Origin: Saksenaea vasiformis B4078
Lineage: Eukaryota; Mucoromycota; Mucoromycetes; Mucorales; Saksenaeaceae
Assembly (NCBI GenBank): GCA_000697055.1
Contig: JNDT01001635.1
Location: 1-43,234, forward strand
Direction of reading: 5' to 3'
Length of the DNA stretch: 43,234 nt
Below the pieces are notes generated by a model. The model did not search any database. It saw only the letters and a list, made by a program, of their open reading frames with translations, and was not told the DNA's origin. Shown here piece by piece: positions 11,398 to 22,020 of the stretch. Position 1 is the stretch's first letter. Each line of letters starts with the position of its first letter. The translations under genes and the position numbers were made by a program.

Positions 11398-11550
11398 GTT
11401 GAACGAAAAAAAAGAAAAAAAAGGAACTTGAAGCTCAACGAAATTCTAACTGCGGAGTTCAGTGGTGTCTGGGTGGCTTCGCAAGCCAACCTGTCGGTTT
11501 AACTCAAGTACTCTGTGCTCTTTTGGCTCGAACATCCATTATATTTGCTC
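11398..11550. promoter_or_regulatory. Shared divergent promoter ESF1 / ERH
   Basis: The 153 bp between the ESF1 and ERH start codons must hold both promoters. A run of A with interspersed G sits directly upstream of the ESF1 ATG. No classical TATA box stands out. Confidence 0.5.
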
Positions 11551-12260
11551 ATGGTACACTGTTTGGGTTATGACGGAAGTAGCGATGCTCATACGTTTCT
11601 TTACTATAGACTGTTCATACCATTCTCCTTGTTCAACCAACCGCGCAGCCTAGGTAAGAACATCACGGTATGTGACGAACGACAGAATTCTTTATGCTTA
11701 CTGCTGTCTTTCCAGTTCTCGTACCTATTAGTAAGTGTCCGCATCCGCACCTTTGTCCCTCTAAACGGCAATTGATCTCCCTTTTTCTCCCTTTAATTGC
11801 AGCGATTTCGAGAAAATAGCAGCTGCCATGGACCGTACGTCGGAACAAATTAATAGTACGCGCGCCTAACCTAGCCGGTTCATAGATATTGCTGGTCTTT
11901 TTGAGCAGCAGTTACAACGACAAAACCCACGTCTTGGACAGATACAATACAGGTAGGAAGATACAGTGGATTGTCTACGTTAAGATACTAAGCAGCTTGA
12001 TTGGATAGAGCCGAGGATCTGTTCCGATTTATCGACAGTTATAAGGAATTTGTGGCACTTGTTTTCGACCCTTCAACAAAGGTACGCAGCTATTCTATTG
12101 AATACCAAAGTAACACAAGAAATTCTAGAATTATCAACCTCACGACAAGGAGTGGATTAAAGACCGGCTTATCGCCCATTTCAGTCGACAGACAGGCCAG
12201 CCATCCCAACCTTCATACCATCAACCACAGAATCGTCACCATGGAAACAGACGTTGGTGA
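11551..12260 (+). CDS. ERH: Enhancer of rudimentary homolog (ERH)
   Basis: Small nuclear homodimer-forming protein that acts with RNA-elimination and splicing partners (Erh1-Mmi1 in fission yeast). Rebuilt from seven exons: 11551-11553, 11610-11653, 11716-11730, 11803-11834, 11886-11952, 12009-12081, 12129-12260; 121 aa. Conserved blocks are HTILLVQPT, RTYYDFEKI, LFRFIDS and NYQPHDKEWIKDRL, which align with animal ERH from end to end. The coding part of exon 1 is only the ATG, and exon 3 is a 15-nt microexon; both are required by phase and conservation. A CTAAC branch motif precedes exon 5. The C-terminal 18 residues, rich in Gln, His, Pro and Arg, extend past the family fold. The initiating exon is the least certain part, because donor GTACAC is weak. 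Confidence 0.9.
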
Positions 12261-14556
12261 AAATAAATGTGCGAGGGCATTTTGCGTAGATGTTTTTATA
12301 ATGGATAGTTGAAGACATCTAAAGGCAACGGATATATTCTTCAGGGAGCTGCGAGTAAAAACTGGATAACAGATACACTTGACTGATGGTGTCATCACTG
12401 TATATGATCACGAATGTAGACATATGAGCAATTGATGGATTCATGTCCTAGTACTCGGATGACGACGACCACAAATGTATATAAGCATCCTCATGAGCTG
12501 GTACACGATTGAGGAAAGCCTGGACTATAGATATGGCTTGAAGCAGTCAGACCGGTTTCTGTTTTTAGGATTATTGAGCGAGACATTGAGTTTCCCATGC
12601 CAATGTAGATCAATGTATATAAGCTAGTGCCTACTATGTAAACAACTTGCGCTATCTTCACGAGATGAAAAGTTGCGTGCGCGCAAGTATAATTATCTCC
12701 GTATTTCTGGCCATTTCCATTGTTAGATAATGGCATGAGAAGGTTGGATACCTAGAGGAGTGGTCGCTTCATCTCAGTCACTTTTACGTATGCAACTCCC
12801 GTATCTATTGGTTTCTTTTAGTTGTGAGGCATATCAATTTGCTGAGATCGACGTATTTGGGCTTTGCTTGTTAAAATTCACAGATCGTAATATAGACAAC
12901 CAGAAGTACTTCCCACTTTGCCGGCTCTGTTTGTCTGATGCTACTGCTTTCCGTGCCTCCGCCACGGTTCAACTTAACTGGAGCGCTCGACAGCCAAAAC
13001 TTGTTGAACATCGGATAACTAAAGGATTTCATACAATTTGTGTTCGTTAAGTCTGGTAGTTTCACTGTTCTATGAGATGATAAATTGACGGAGAACGTTG
13101 AGTAATTCCTTTATTTCTCTACAGAATTTCACTGTTCTATAAATCGGCCTCTATTTTTCTACTAAGGTCGGAAATTGATTCAGTGCTATAATCGGGATAC
13201 GACTGTTTTACTTGAGCACCATCCTGGATATTATATGCATGGCATAATTAAAACTTTCCTTGATAAGGTTTCCCAGTATCTCTTTCCTTTCAAAGTCTAG
13301 CTTCAGATAGCATATTTGGCACAGACTGTGCCTTGCAGATTTGATTCCTACCACAAGACAGCTAGTTGCGACGTTCAGACGCAAACTAATTTTTAAAATC
13401 AAACGCGTTCCAATTCAACGTAAGCAGTGTAGGCTACTGTGCCAAAGATATCAGATGTTATGGGAATCAGGTAATTTGTTTCCGCACAGTTGTTTGCTGG
13501 CTCAGCACCAGCTCATTATCATATATAGGTTAACCATTTATACGAACAAAAACGTTGAGGAACGTGATGGCATTGAATCAAGTATATTATCATGCTTCTT
13601 TGTTGTGAAAATCGTACCAGGTATTATAGCAATGCGAGCAAAGCTAATTGTATATGAAGCGATATCAATCTGCTTTTTGCCGTCCGCATGAAAACAACAC
13701 AGTTGTGAAATATTTCTTCCTCCGAGAAGGTTTAGCTATTTATGGTACTTATAGGATTTGACATACAGCTTTTCTTCATCTCAAGATCATATTACATTTG
13801 CTTTAAACTAGCTCCGTGTTGTGAACAGTTTGTCTGTATGAAACCAAGAGTTTTTTTTATGTTGCCCTAACTTAACTCTTCATCACCGTGAAATTAATCA
13901 ACGTAGCGTAAAAATATTTCAATAAGTAGTAAAAACTTAGCGAACGAATCACAACTTATCGATAAGTCAATGTTTATGTGCACGCCTTCACAGTCCTGAT
14001 TTTCATCCGTTACTCAGCTGCATACATTCGCGCTACTTAAAATATTCTTTGGACCGCCCGACTTCCAGTTACACCGATGGATAGTACAGATAGAAGTGTT
14101 ATTGCAGATATAGAAAAGTAATACAGGGAGAAAAGCTTCAAACGAAACGTCAAATAGAGTTTATTCTAGCGTGTACCTAAGTTTGACGGTGTAAACGCTA
14201 CTTCAAAAAACTCTGTTCTATCGACCTGCAGGATCTTCGGAATCCGAAAAAACTAGTTTTTCGTGATTCTGGTTTCCAATGATCTTTCGACGAAGGATAT
14301 GGTATAGATCAGATCAAGTATGCGGGAAATGCCAGTTGATGAATGGTTGGAAAGCTCAAAATGGGCAAGCGACGATGATTTCACGGGCGGAGCTAAGCCA
14401 CATGGAAAGACACTTACCTACTGTGTAACGGTCAACGGTGCTGCTTCCTGTGAGCTTCTTTTTTTTTTTTTTTTTTAAACTGTCCATCCAAAATTCTGTT
14501 TGCCATTTCTTTTTTCTTTCGTGTACTGACATTTGTTGCGTAAATACCCATTTTTG
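12261..14556. other. Long intergenic stretch, no gene recognised
   Basis: AT-rich with only short ORFs lacking family motifs. The word TTTCACTGTTCTAT occurs twice, near 13060 and 13126. An open frame starting at ATG 14320 looks coding for about 35 codons and ends next to a strong donor-like GTGAGC, a poly-T tract and a CTGAC branch motif. It may be a 5' UTR or alternative first exon of the next gene (see findings). Confidence 0.5.
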
Positions 14557-17068
14557 ATGGCGGAAGAATACCCTTTTAAACCCGTTGTCCGTTTGCCAAA
14601 AAGCAAATCCGCTACGGGTCGCATTAATACCCAGGAAGACATGCTACCAATAAGCATATGTGACCCTAAGGATTTCCTCGTGTCTGACACGCTTTACATC
14701 GAGGGACTTCCCCACACGGTCAGGGATACAGATATTCGAACACTATTGCAGCACTGCATGCCTATCGAGTACGCTCCTTGTTTTTTTCCTGCTTTAATTA
14801 ATTTGACTTCTCGTTGTATAGGATACAAATCGATGAACAAGGCGACGGTTATCTCCGTTTTACGGAACTAAAATGCGGTAAATATACATTAGTAGGATAT
14901 TGCATTCCTTAGTGGTACTAAATCAGTTTGCTATTCTTAGCTGATAAGGCATATTCACTCTATAACGGGTTCCAGTTTACGAACGGTGCCAAACTTCAAT
15001 TGCGAATGTATCAAGACAGGTCACTAGAACCTGAAGCAAAAGGACCAATGCTTCAAATCAAGTATCTTCCACTTGATTTCACAGACAACACCTTGTACGA
15101 TATGTTTCGTCCATTTGGTCCTCTGAGTCTCTGCCAGTTAAATATGGAAGGATCCATGTCTAAGGACGCGGCGTATGTACAATTTTTCTCTCTCGAAGAC
15201 TCGGAACGAGCGCAACAGCATTTGGTAGAGTTTTTATTTTATTCTGATGACTTGTGATAATCTGACGTATCTTAGAACGGCAAAATCTTGAATGGGAACA
15301 GCTTGTAAGTTAGGAGCAATTGACGACCCTGCCGCAGTAGGAGATCCCAGGGACTCATCCCATTTTTAGGACTGTTGTTCCGTTACTTTCTACAGCTGCC
15401 AGCAAACCAGCCAAACTTAACGTAAGTACCAACAACTTTAAGGTTTTTTTTTTATTTAATAAAGAAAAGCAAGCTATGCGAGAACCCTTGATGGGTGCGT
15501 CATCTTATATTTATCTTCTCACGCCATGTTATCTCGGACACAGACGAACAGTACGGAATGCGAGAGAACCGAACTTGGCTATGTGGACTACATGAATCTA
15601 TACATTAAGAACCTGGACCCAAGCATTACCAGCCCAAAGCTAAACTTGCTGTTTTCGAAGTTCGGTCAGATCGTGTCGGCGAAGGTGATGCATAACCAAA
15701 CGACAGGTCAATCGAAAGGTTACGGTTTCGTGAGTTACAGCAAGCCTGAAGAAGCTGCAGCTGCTCTTCACCAGATGAATGGGGTGGAGGTTGGGACCAA
15801 GGCTCTGATAATTGCCTATCACGAACCCAAGAAAGGACGTCAAGAAAGAACAGAAAAACGCGCACCCAAGGAAACTAATGGTGCCTATGGACGAGTAATG
15901 GACTACAACCTTTCACCAACAAGATATTCCCGTATATCACCAAACTCTCAGGAAGGTAAGTGAATGCCATGGAAAGTAATGTGCAATTTTTATTCATTGC
16001 ATGTCAGATGGAGGCCACACGACATTAGACGTAGACCGCGATGGCATGTATGGCAACAATCTTCCACCCATGCATAGATCTGCACCCTCAATTCCTCTAC
16101 CTCAGAGAAAGGTATAGCTTATATATAAATCACATCATTGTCAACTAATTGGTATTTGTAGCGTACTGCTGTTGAATCTTATACAAAAGTTTCTCCACAG
16201 GTTCCGTTTTCTCCTAATTCAGGCACCAGCACTGTGCCGTCCTTGGCTTCTCTTGCTTCTGGTATTAGTGTGCAACAACCGCCACCACATGTGGCCAGAC
16301 AGGAGCGACCAACATTTCGCCGTAGAGAATCCGTGGAGTCGATGAGTTCGGTGATGACTGAGTCCAGTACAGATGTACAACGTAATAGGATTGCCGAAGC
16401 AGTTATGCGATGTGGTGATTACGGAGAGCACGTATCTGATATCGTGGATATGCTGTTGACATTGAAGCGAAAAGAAAGATCATTGTGTTTATTTAACCAA
16501 GACTTTCTGAGGGAAAAGATCGGTTTAGCCAAAGAAGCGTTAGACATCTGTGACGATGGAAGTGGAAACGAGGACGATGTGGTGATGGATCCTAGAAAAA
16601 TGTGAGTATCAGTGAATAGCTATATCTGCAGAAAGCTAACAAGGATTAGACATCGCCAAAGTGCAGCGATAGTGAGAAAGAGCAGGCCTCAGACAATAGA
16701 ACTGCCACGTCGCGTCTCGAAGGCCATTCCAATTGTGCCTCCCCCTGAAAAGCAAAGCGATATCAACAATACAAAAGTGAATGACAGCATTGAAATGCTA
16801 TTGAAAAGCTTCGAAGGGAGGTCGATCGTCGCACAAAAGCAATTGTTGGGTGATGAGCTGTTTCCATTAGTGAAAGTAAGCGAAGGGCTGCTTGCGTCAG
16901 AAAGGGAAAATTAATCACGTTCGATAGGCTACGGGCGTGAAGCATGCACCCAAAGTCACTATCCGTTTGTTAGACACGATCGAGCTTACACAGCTTGCTC
17001 ATATGATGAATGATCCAGTGGTTTTGAAACAGCAAGCAGATCATGCGTTGGCAAATCTAAAAAACTAA
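14557..17068 (+). CDS. Three-RRM, MLLE-domain RNA-binding protein (Rrm4-like)
   Basis: Predicted RNA-binding protein of 651 aa with the architecture of Ustilago Rrm4, which carries mRNAs on moving endosomes. Ten exons: 14557-14768, 14822-14877, 14941-15224, 15276-15304, 15370-15421, 15544-15955, 16008-16111, 16162-16601, 16650-16875, 16928-17068. RRM1 (about 45-113) begins LYIEGLP. RRM2 (about 126-203) begins MLQIKYLP. RRM3 (about 228-305) begins MNLYIKNLD and has the RNP1-like KGYGFVSY. A Pro/Ser-rich linker follows. The C-terminal MLLE domain (about 590-651) contains LLGDELFPLV, then KVTIRLLDTIELTQLAHMM, resembling the PABP C-terminal fold that binds PAM2 peptides. Residues about 457-515 look like a second, diverged MLLE. 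All phases close; the intron before exon 9 has a GCTAAC branch. ATG 14557 is the first in-frame start. Domain calls are firm; the transport role is inference. Confidence 0.9.
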
Positions 17069-17299
17069 CAAGTTTTTTTATACAGAGTAGAATGAATTTT
17101 TGTTCCAATATACATTTAACTACACATTAAATTAAAGGTTCCCACGTTTCTTACAAAATTGGTTCAAGTATTTGTTTGGTGTACCACAATAATTCTATCA
17201 GCATCAAGATTACATATTCTGTGGAGTTTAAGGGAGGAGGGAGTAAGATGCATAGCGTTCTTTCGACAAATTGGACCTTTTATTTATTTATCGATTTTG

Positions 17300-19289
17300 T
17301 TAACGGGTTGCTCTGCTTCGCTGTTCTTCCTGTATCAAATCCAATTGTTTCATATAATACGTGCGTGCCCGATCAAGACCTTCAAAGTAATGGTAGGGAA
17401 TATGATCACGCATAAAGAACGGGTAAAATTTCTCGATGACTTCGATTGGATTGGTGGTGGAGCTGTTGAGTTTTGGTACGACGTATTTCTGGACAAGCGA
17501 CTGCTTCGTGAGCTGGTCCATCCATCGAGGGAGTTTGGCTTTCTCGGTAGGCGTTGGATCGGAAGTGTCAACGCGACCATTCTCCTGTGGCATTGGGTAG
17601 TGTTTCTTGCCATCGTAGGCTCCCAGAACGACTTTGACCTGTAAGGTTGGCATGTAACTAGATGGATACATTCTCAGAGGCTTTGAGTGCCATGGATGCG
17701 TTATCTGAATAGCGTGACCAATATGAGAGTAATTAAAGAAGTTTGACTCGGACATGTAACGACCAGCCGTCTTGTTGTCATATCCAGGTGGAACATGACA
17801 GATCAAGTCGGACCTGTTGATAATACGCCATAACATCGAACTACGGGAAAGCGGCATATTGATATGTGATGCAAATGTTGATGCAAAATCGGAATCACCC
17901 ACGGCTGGTGTTCCGATAACGTAACAGTCCCGAAGTGTGCAAAGCGATTCGGGGAGGTCTTCAGGACATTTCAAAAACCGGGCAAACAAAAGAGAACTCA
18001 TTGCAGCACCAAGGGAATGACCGGTAATCCATACCTGTACAGGTTCTGTAGTATTCAGTTGAGATTGTATTTGACGTGCTTTCTCATGAACACTCGCCAG
18101 AATCAGGCCAAAAGGATCACGCAAGTCTTCACTGCCAAAGCCGGATGTAGGAAACACCGATTCGTAAAAACCTTCGTGACAACATCCATAAAGGAAAGCG
18201 CTAGCATCGGTACGTTGAAGTGTGGCGTCAACCAAGAACTCTTCGTAGTTTGTCGGCGTTGTTCCCTTAAAGGCGATGACTATAAACGGATGGATTTCCG
18301 ACCAAAAGATACCACAATATGGGCCACCGAGAGACTTCATTTCGGATACGCCAGCAAAGTGGAGACCCCACCGTTCCGCAATTTCCCGGATTCGTTCCTC
18401 TGACTGCCATAAAAGCGCTAGTGCTTCCTTTCCTTCAGGCGTATCATCCACTTCATCGTCATCATAATCGACTATGTCATTGCCGACGTTCCCTGCAGAA
18501 TAGACTTTATAAGCTTCCTTGACCTTCTCTATGTTGCGCTCGTAAATCAAAGAAGCCAGCACCACAAATGTCTGTGCAATGGAAATGTCAAAGGTTCGAC
18601 AACGTGAACCAGAAGCAGCCAGCTCAGGGGCTGGTCTCCCAAGCACTGGAATTGTCGCTTGAACTAATCGAGCAGTTGTGTCCGACAGTAACAGCTCTGG
18701 ATTACCTATCAACAAATAAAAACTAGCCGTAAATAAACAATCAGCCAATGTAACCATTGCAATTACCCCAATTGATGACACCGAAACCTAGTAACTGTAC
18801 AGTGAGTCCCATGTTTACCTCTATGCACTTCTACTTACCCTTCCCGTACTTAACAGACAGATATTTTGCCAATTCATTTCCGCCCAATGTTTCCATAAAT
18901 ACCTTCAATCCGATTTCACATGCCAATAGAAGAAATACAAGCGTTGGATAGATCGTTAAGAAGGCTAAGCTACTCATTGGTGCAGTGAGGAACATTGTCC
19001 ATTTGAAATAAAACGTCAGGAATAGGTTTTTGTATGTGTTAAGCATGTAGTTCAGGTATGGCTTTGGTTTTGATCTACTTGGCTCAAGGATCCCTGAAGT
19101 CACCTTTCTCCACGAAGAGGCGTAGGTTGTGGGCATTCCAAAGAATGTTGTCTCACTATGTCCAACTTCCGCTTGCCTTACAGCTAGGTTTGACGCACGA
19201 ACTAGACGCTTGAGTTCCCTAAAATGCTGAAAAGCATTCCGGGAGCGATCTTCGTTGGTGATCTTGTTTCCATCAAGAGGCCGTGTCAT
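17300..19289 (-). CDS. Membrane-anchored class-3 lipase
   Basis: Predicted lipase_3-family acylglycerol lipase of 625 aa. Exons (minus strand): 19289-18839, 18787-18767, 18705-17300. The N-terminal part has a hydrophobic segment at roughly residues 95-125, suggesting membrane attachment. The catalytic domain contains the family's FKGT oxyanion-hole motif, CHEGFYESV, and the elbow GHSLGAA with nucleophile serine 388. Asp in RSDLICHVPP and His in YSHIGHA are the likely remaining triad members. Exon 2 is a 21-nt microexon; using its other possible acceptor introduces a stop, so this model is fixed by phase. The C-terminal 90 residues are polar, with a basic tail. Convergent with the Rrm4-like gene (231 bp apart). 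Substrate class is family-based inference. Confidence 0.92.
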
Positions 19290-19657
19290 AGTCAACGAGG
19301 GAGAGAGATGGGTAAACCAAAAAAAAATCTTTGACTAGCGGGTGATGGATTGCTTAAATAGAAAATCAATCAACTAAAGGGTAGTTTGAAACTTTCTTTT
19401 TTCTTTTTCCTAGTCGTTACACTATGCAGGTATGTCTTTTGGCGTTTCAAGTCTGATCTTCTTTGTGATCCCACAACACAAATTTCCCCTCGTTTGTCAC
19501 GGACCTGCCCTATGTATTTAAGATACTTATCTTTTCTCACGATATTCACATGCAAAAGAAAAGCGCGATAGAGCCTTGTAACGCCCAGGTGCATCTGTTC
19601 TTCCGTGGGGAACATGTGCCTTAACACAGGTATCTATGGGAACAACTAGTTTATTAT
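19290..19657. other. Promoter-side gap between TMLHE and class-3 lipase
   Basis: This 368-bp space holds the 3' end of the trimethyllysine hydroxylase gene and the upstream region of the lipase, both on the minus strand. No further gene or clear element is seen. Confidence 0.5.
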
Positions 19658-20926
19658 TTACAGCAAACGGCATTTATCCTCTGCAGTCATGCGCACAGTT
19701 CGGCTTCTACTTCTGTAGTCATCCCACGGAAAATAAGCTCCACATATCTGTCTGTGACCAGTAAATGCACTGCGGCCGTGCAGCACTCGCCAGTTGTCAA
19801 AAATGACCACACGCCCTGTCGGCAACGGTTCCCACAATTCGTTCTTGGCGTCTTTGAGAAGCTTGTTCCACAGAAACAATGCATCATAAAATGCCTCGAG
19901 TTGTGACGAGCTCAGGTGGTCAAGCGTAGAACGATCGTCGTTGTTGTATCGGATCTGATACAGTTCCCCATCTGGTCCATGGTTCAAAATAGGGTTGGCT
20001 CGTGGGGTAGGTATAATCAACACATTTTCGTCGCCAGCTGAGTGCGTGGGTACCAAGACCGTGGATAGTGTCCGGTACGCTTCCGGAGAAGCCTCTTTGA
20101 GTTGCTTGGCGACGTTGAAGCCGTCGACGAACAGAGAGTCGCCGCCCTGGCCCTTGAATTGCAGCTTGTGAAACATCTGCAGACCGGCGGGCTCGGTAAA
20201 ATACGTATTGTCTGTGTGCGCACCAAGAGCGAGGGTCGTGTAGGCCGTGTCGGCGTGAGCTAGATCAGCCGTGAAGGACCACATGCCTTTGGAGTAGTGC
20301 GTTTCACGCAAAAAGCATAATCTTCTGGCGAGTTTTTCTGTTGCTTCCAGGGTGCCTGGCACGCCGTCCACAAATGAAATGCCATAAACTTCAAGGTTAT
20401 TCAACCATTCGCTCAGACCCTCTTGCGACTGCATAACTTCCTCATGTTGAACAATAGGTAAGGACAAGGCGGCATCCCAAAGGCGAGGTCTTTTTGGCTG
20501 AAGTGGCTCAGAAGTACGTAGAACAGGACTGTACGAATGAGTGTGGAGCCAGTCCCATGCATACAAACTTTGATGTTTGTCCGGCCAAATAACAGCCAGG
20601 CCTTCCTCCGTACTTTCGACCGACACAGGTTGGATATTACGGTCTAGAGAAAACGTATCGACTAGTCTCTGCCGAGTGGTCGGGTGGTAGCAGTTCTCAC
20701 AGCGACAGTGATCGCGTAGCCAGAAATGGTGGAAAACACTTGTTTTTCGGGCATTCCAGTCTATGAACACCTGCTTGTCATTCGCGAGACCAGCTCGCTG
20801 AGGGACGGCGCCGGTTCCCTGTAGACGTTTACGCGCGTTAGCCTTGTGGAGAAAAACCGACGTAGAGGAGAATGAGCGCCCAATAGGGCCGTTGGGCATA
20901 AATGAGGTTCCTAACCAGCGTCGCAT
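19658..20926 (-). CDS. TMLHE: Trimethyllysine dioxygenase, mitochondrial
   Basis: Fe(II)/2-oxoglutarate-dependent hydroxylase that converts N6-trimethyllysine to its 3-hydroxy form, the first step of carnitine synthesis. Single exon of 422 aa. Residues 1-40 are Arg/Ser-rich and free of acidic residues, typical of a mitochondrial presequence. The N-terminal DUF971-type domain has WLRDHCRCENC. The TauD-like catalytic domain has the metal-binding HTD at H237 and D239 (LGAHTDNTYF) and the distal His383 in FDNWRVLHGR. Arg392 in FTGHRQICG probably binds 2-oxoglutarate. The sequence matches TMLHE more closely than gamma-butyrobetaine dioxygenase, notably in HTDNTYFTEPAGLQ. The start is the first ATG in frame; an upstream in-frame GTG is not used as a start in nuclear genes. 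Supplies carnitine for acyl transport into mitochondria. Confidence 0.93.
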   Translation of the reverse strand: MRRWLGTSFMPNGPIGRSFSSTSVFLHKANARKRLQGTGAVPQRAGLANDKQVFIDWNARKTSVFHHFWLRDHCRCENCYHPTTRQRLVDTFSLDRNIQPVSVESTEEGLAVIWPDKHQSLYAWDWLHTHSYSPVLRTSEPLQPKRPRLWDAALSLPIVQHEEVMQSQEGLSEWLNNLEVYGISFVDGVPGTLEATEKLARRLCFLRETHYSKGMWSFTADLAHADTAYTTLALGAHTDNTYFTEPAGLQMFHKLQFKGQGGDSLFVDGFNVAKQLKEASPEAYRTLSTVLVPTHSAGDENVLIIPTPRANPILNHGPDGELYQIRYNNDDRSTLDHLSSSQLEAFYDALFLWNKLLKDAKNELWEPLPTGRVVIFDNWRVLHGRSAFTGHRQICGAYFPWDDYRSRSRTVRMTAEDKCRLL

Positions 20927-22020
20927 GAGGAGGTACTTCACTAAAGGCGACCGAGGTGCTCGTGAGTAATAACAAGTCCCACGCCTGGTACCCCGTACCC
21001 ACGCTAAAGTCCGATCGTTAAGTCCTCATCCCATTGTGCCAGGACAGATACGTTGCACAGCAATGACAGTATCCTGCATTTGATGGGGATCGATGTTCCT
21101 TTGACAGTACTGTACAGGGTTCTAATAAAAATATCCAAGTATTACTCTCCATTGACGGCATAGGCAGGCATTGCTGCAAATGAAGTTAATAAAGCTCTAT
21201 CAATAATCGATTTTACCGCTCCATAGCATAACCTAATCAAGCCGTAGGCTATGATCGCTCACATTGCCCAGAAAAGCGACCAGTGTATGATGAACCACAA
21301 TTACAAAGCTATGGCCCATGATCTCCTGCTGGCAGGTGTGGAGTTGAACATCACCTGGACGTAAGATGATCATACCGGACGGAATGAAGTCAAGCAGTCA
21401 GAACTCTGGAAAGAAATGAAGTAAAAGATAATTATTGTCAATATCGTGCGTGATGGTTCTTTTTCCTTGATCCCAAGAACATCGTCCTTGACAACCTGTT
21501 ATATCTTTTTTCTGTTTTCTCTTTGGAGACGATGTATGGTAGATGAATCCAAGTTATGACAAATAATAAATTCAGATATTGGAACAGTTTTTTAACTTGT
21601 TCTTCGTATCATCATTGTAGTTTGTGATAATGATTCTAGACTGCATACGTTTGGAGATGTAAACTTATTTAACAAATTCGACTGCTGTGGTTTCCGTTAT
21701 ATCCATTCCCTTCCGATCCACCAGAGTTAAAAGAAATCGAAAACACCTGTCTAATGCTATATTGTAGTGAATCTTTCGCTAGATCCTGTAGACGCGTAAT
21801 GTTTTCGTTTTCTTTGCCGTGCGGAGGTGGTACGTAAGACTTGACATTATCTGCTAGTGCTGTACAAGTGTACGTAGTTCTCCATGCAATACACTTGCTA
21901 TGAGTCCAAATCTAGCAACTTCGATGGTTTTTTGTTACACATTTTAGTAAATAAAATCAAAAGCGACTCCTTTCTCTTGATACAGTGAGCTCTAAGAACA
22001 GTGATTCTCGAACGTTTTAT
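20927..22020. other. Intergenic, one exon-like ORF
   Basis: There is no complete gene here. A plus-strand frame from ATG 21251 to about 21360 reads as a plausible 37-codon coding exon and stops at a GTAAGA donor, but I found no matching downstream exon. The rest is AT-rich, with the upstream region of the TMLHE gene at the left. Confidence 0.45.

Noticed and set aside
12760..13050. 96-codon plus-strand ORF
   Set aside because: It lacks an ATG at its start and has no recognised domain or consistent splice partners.
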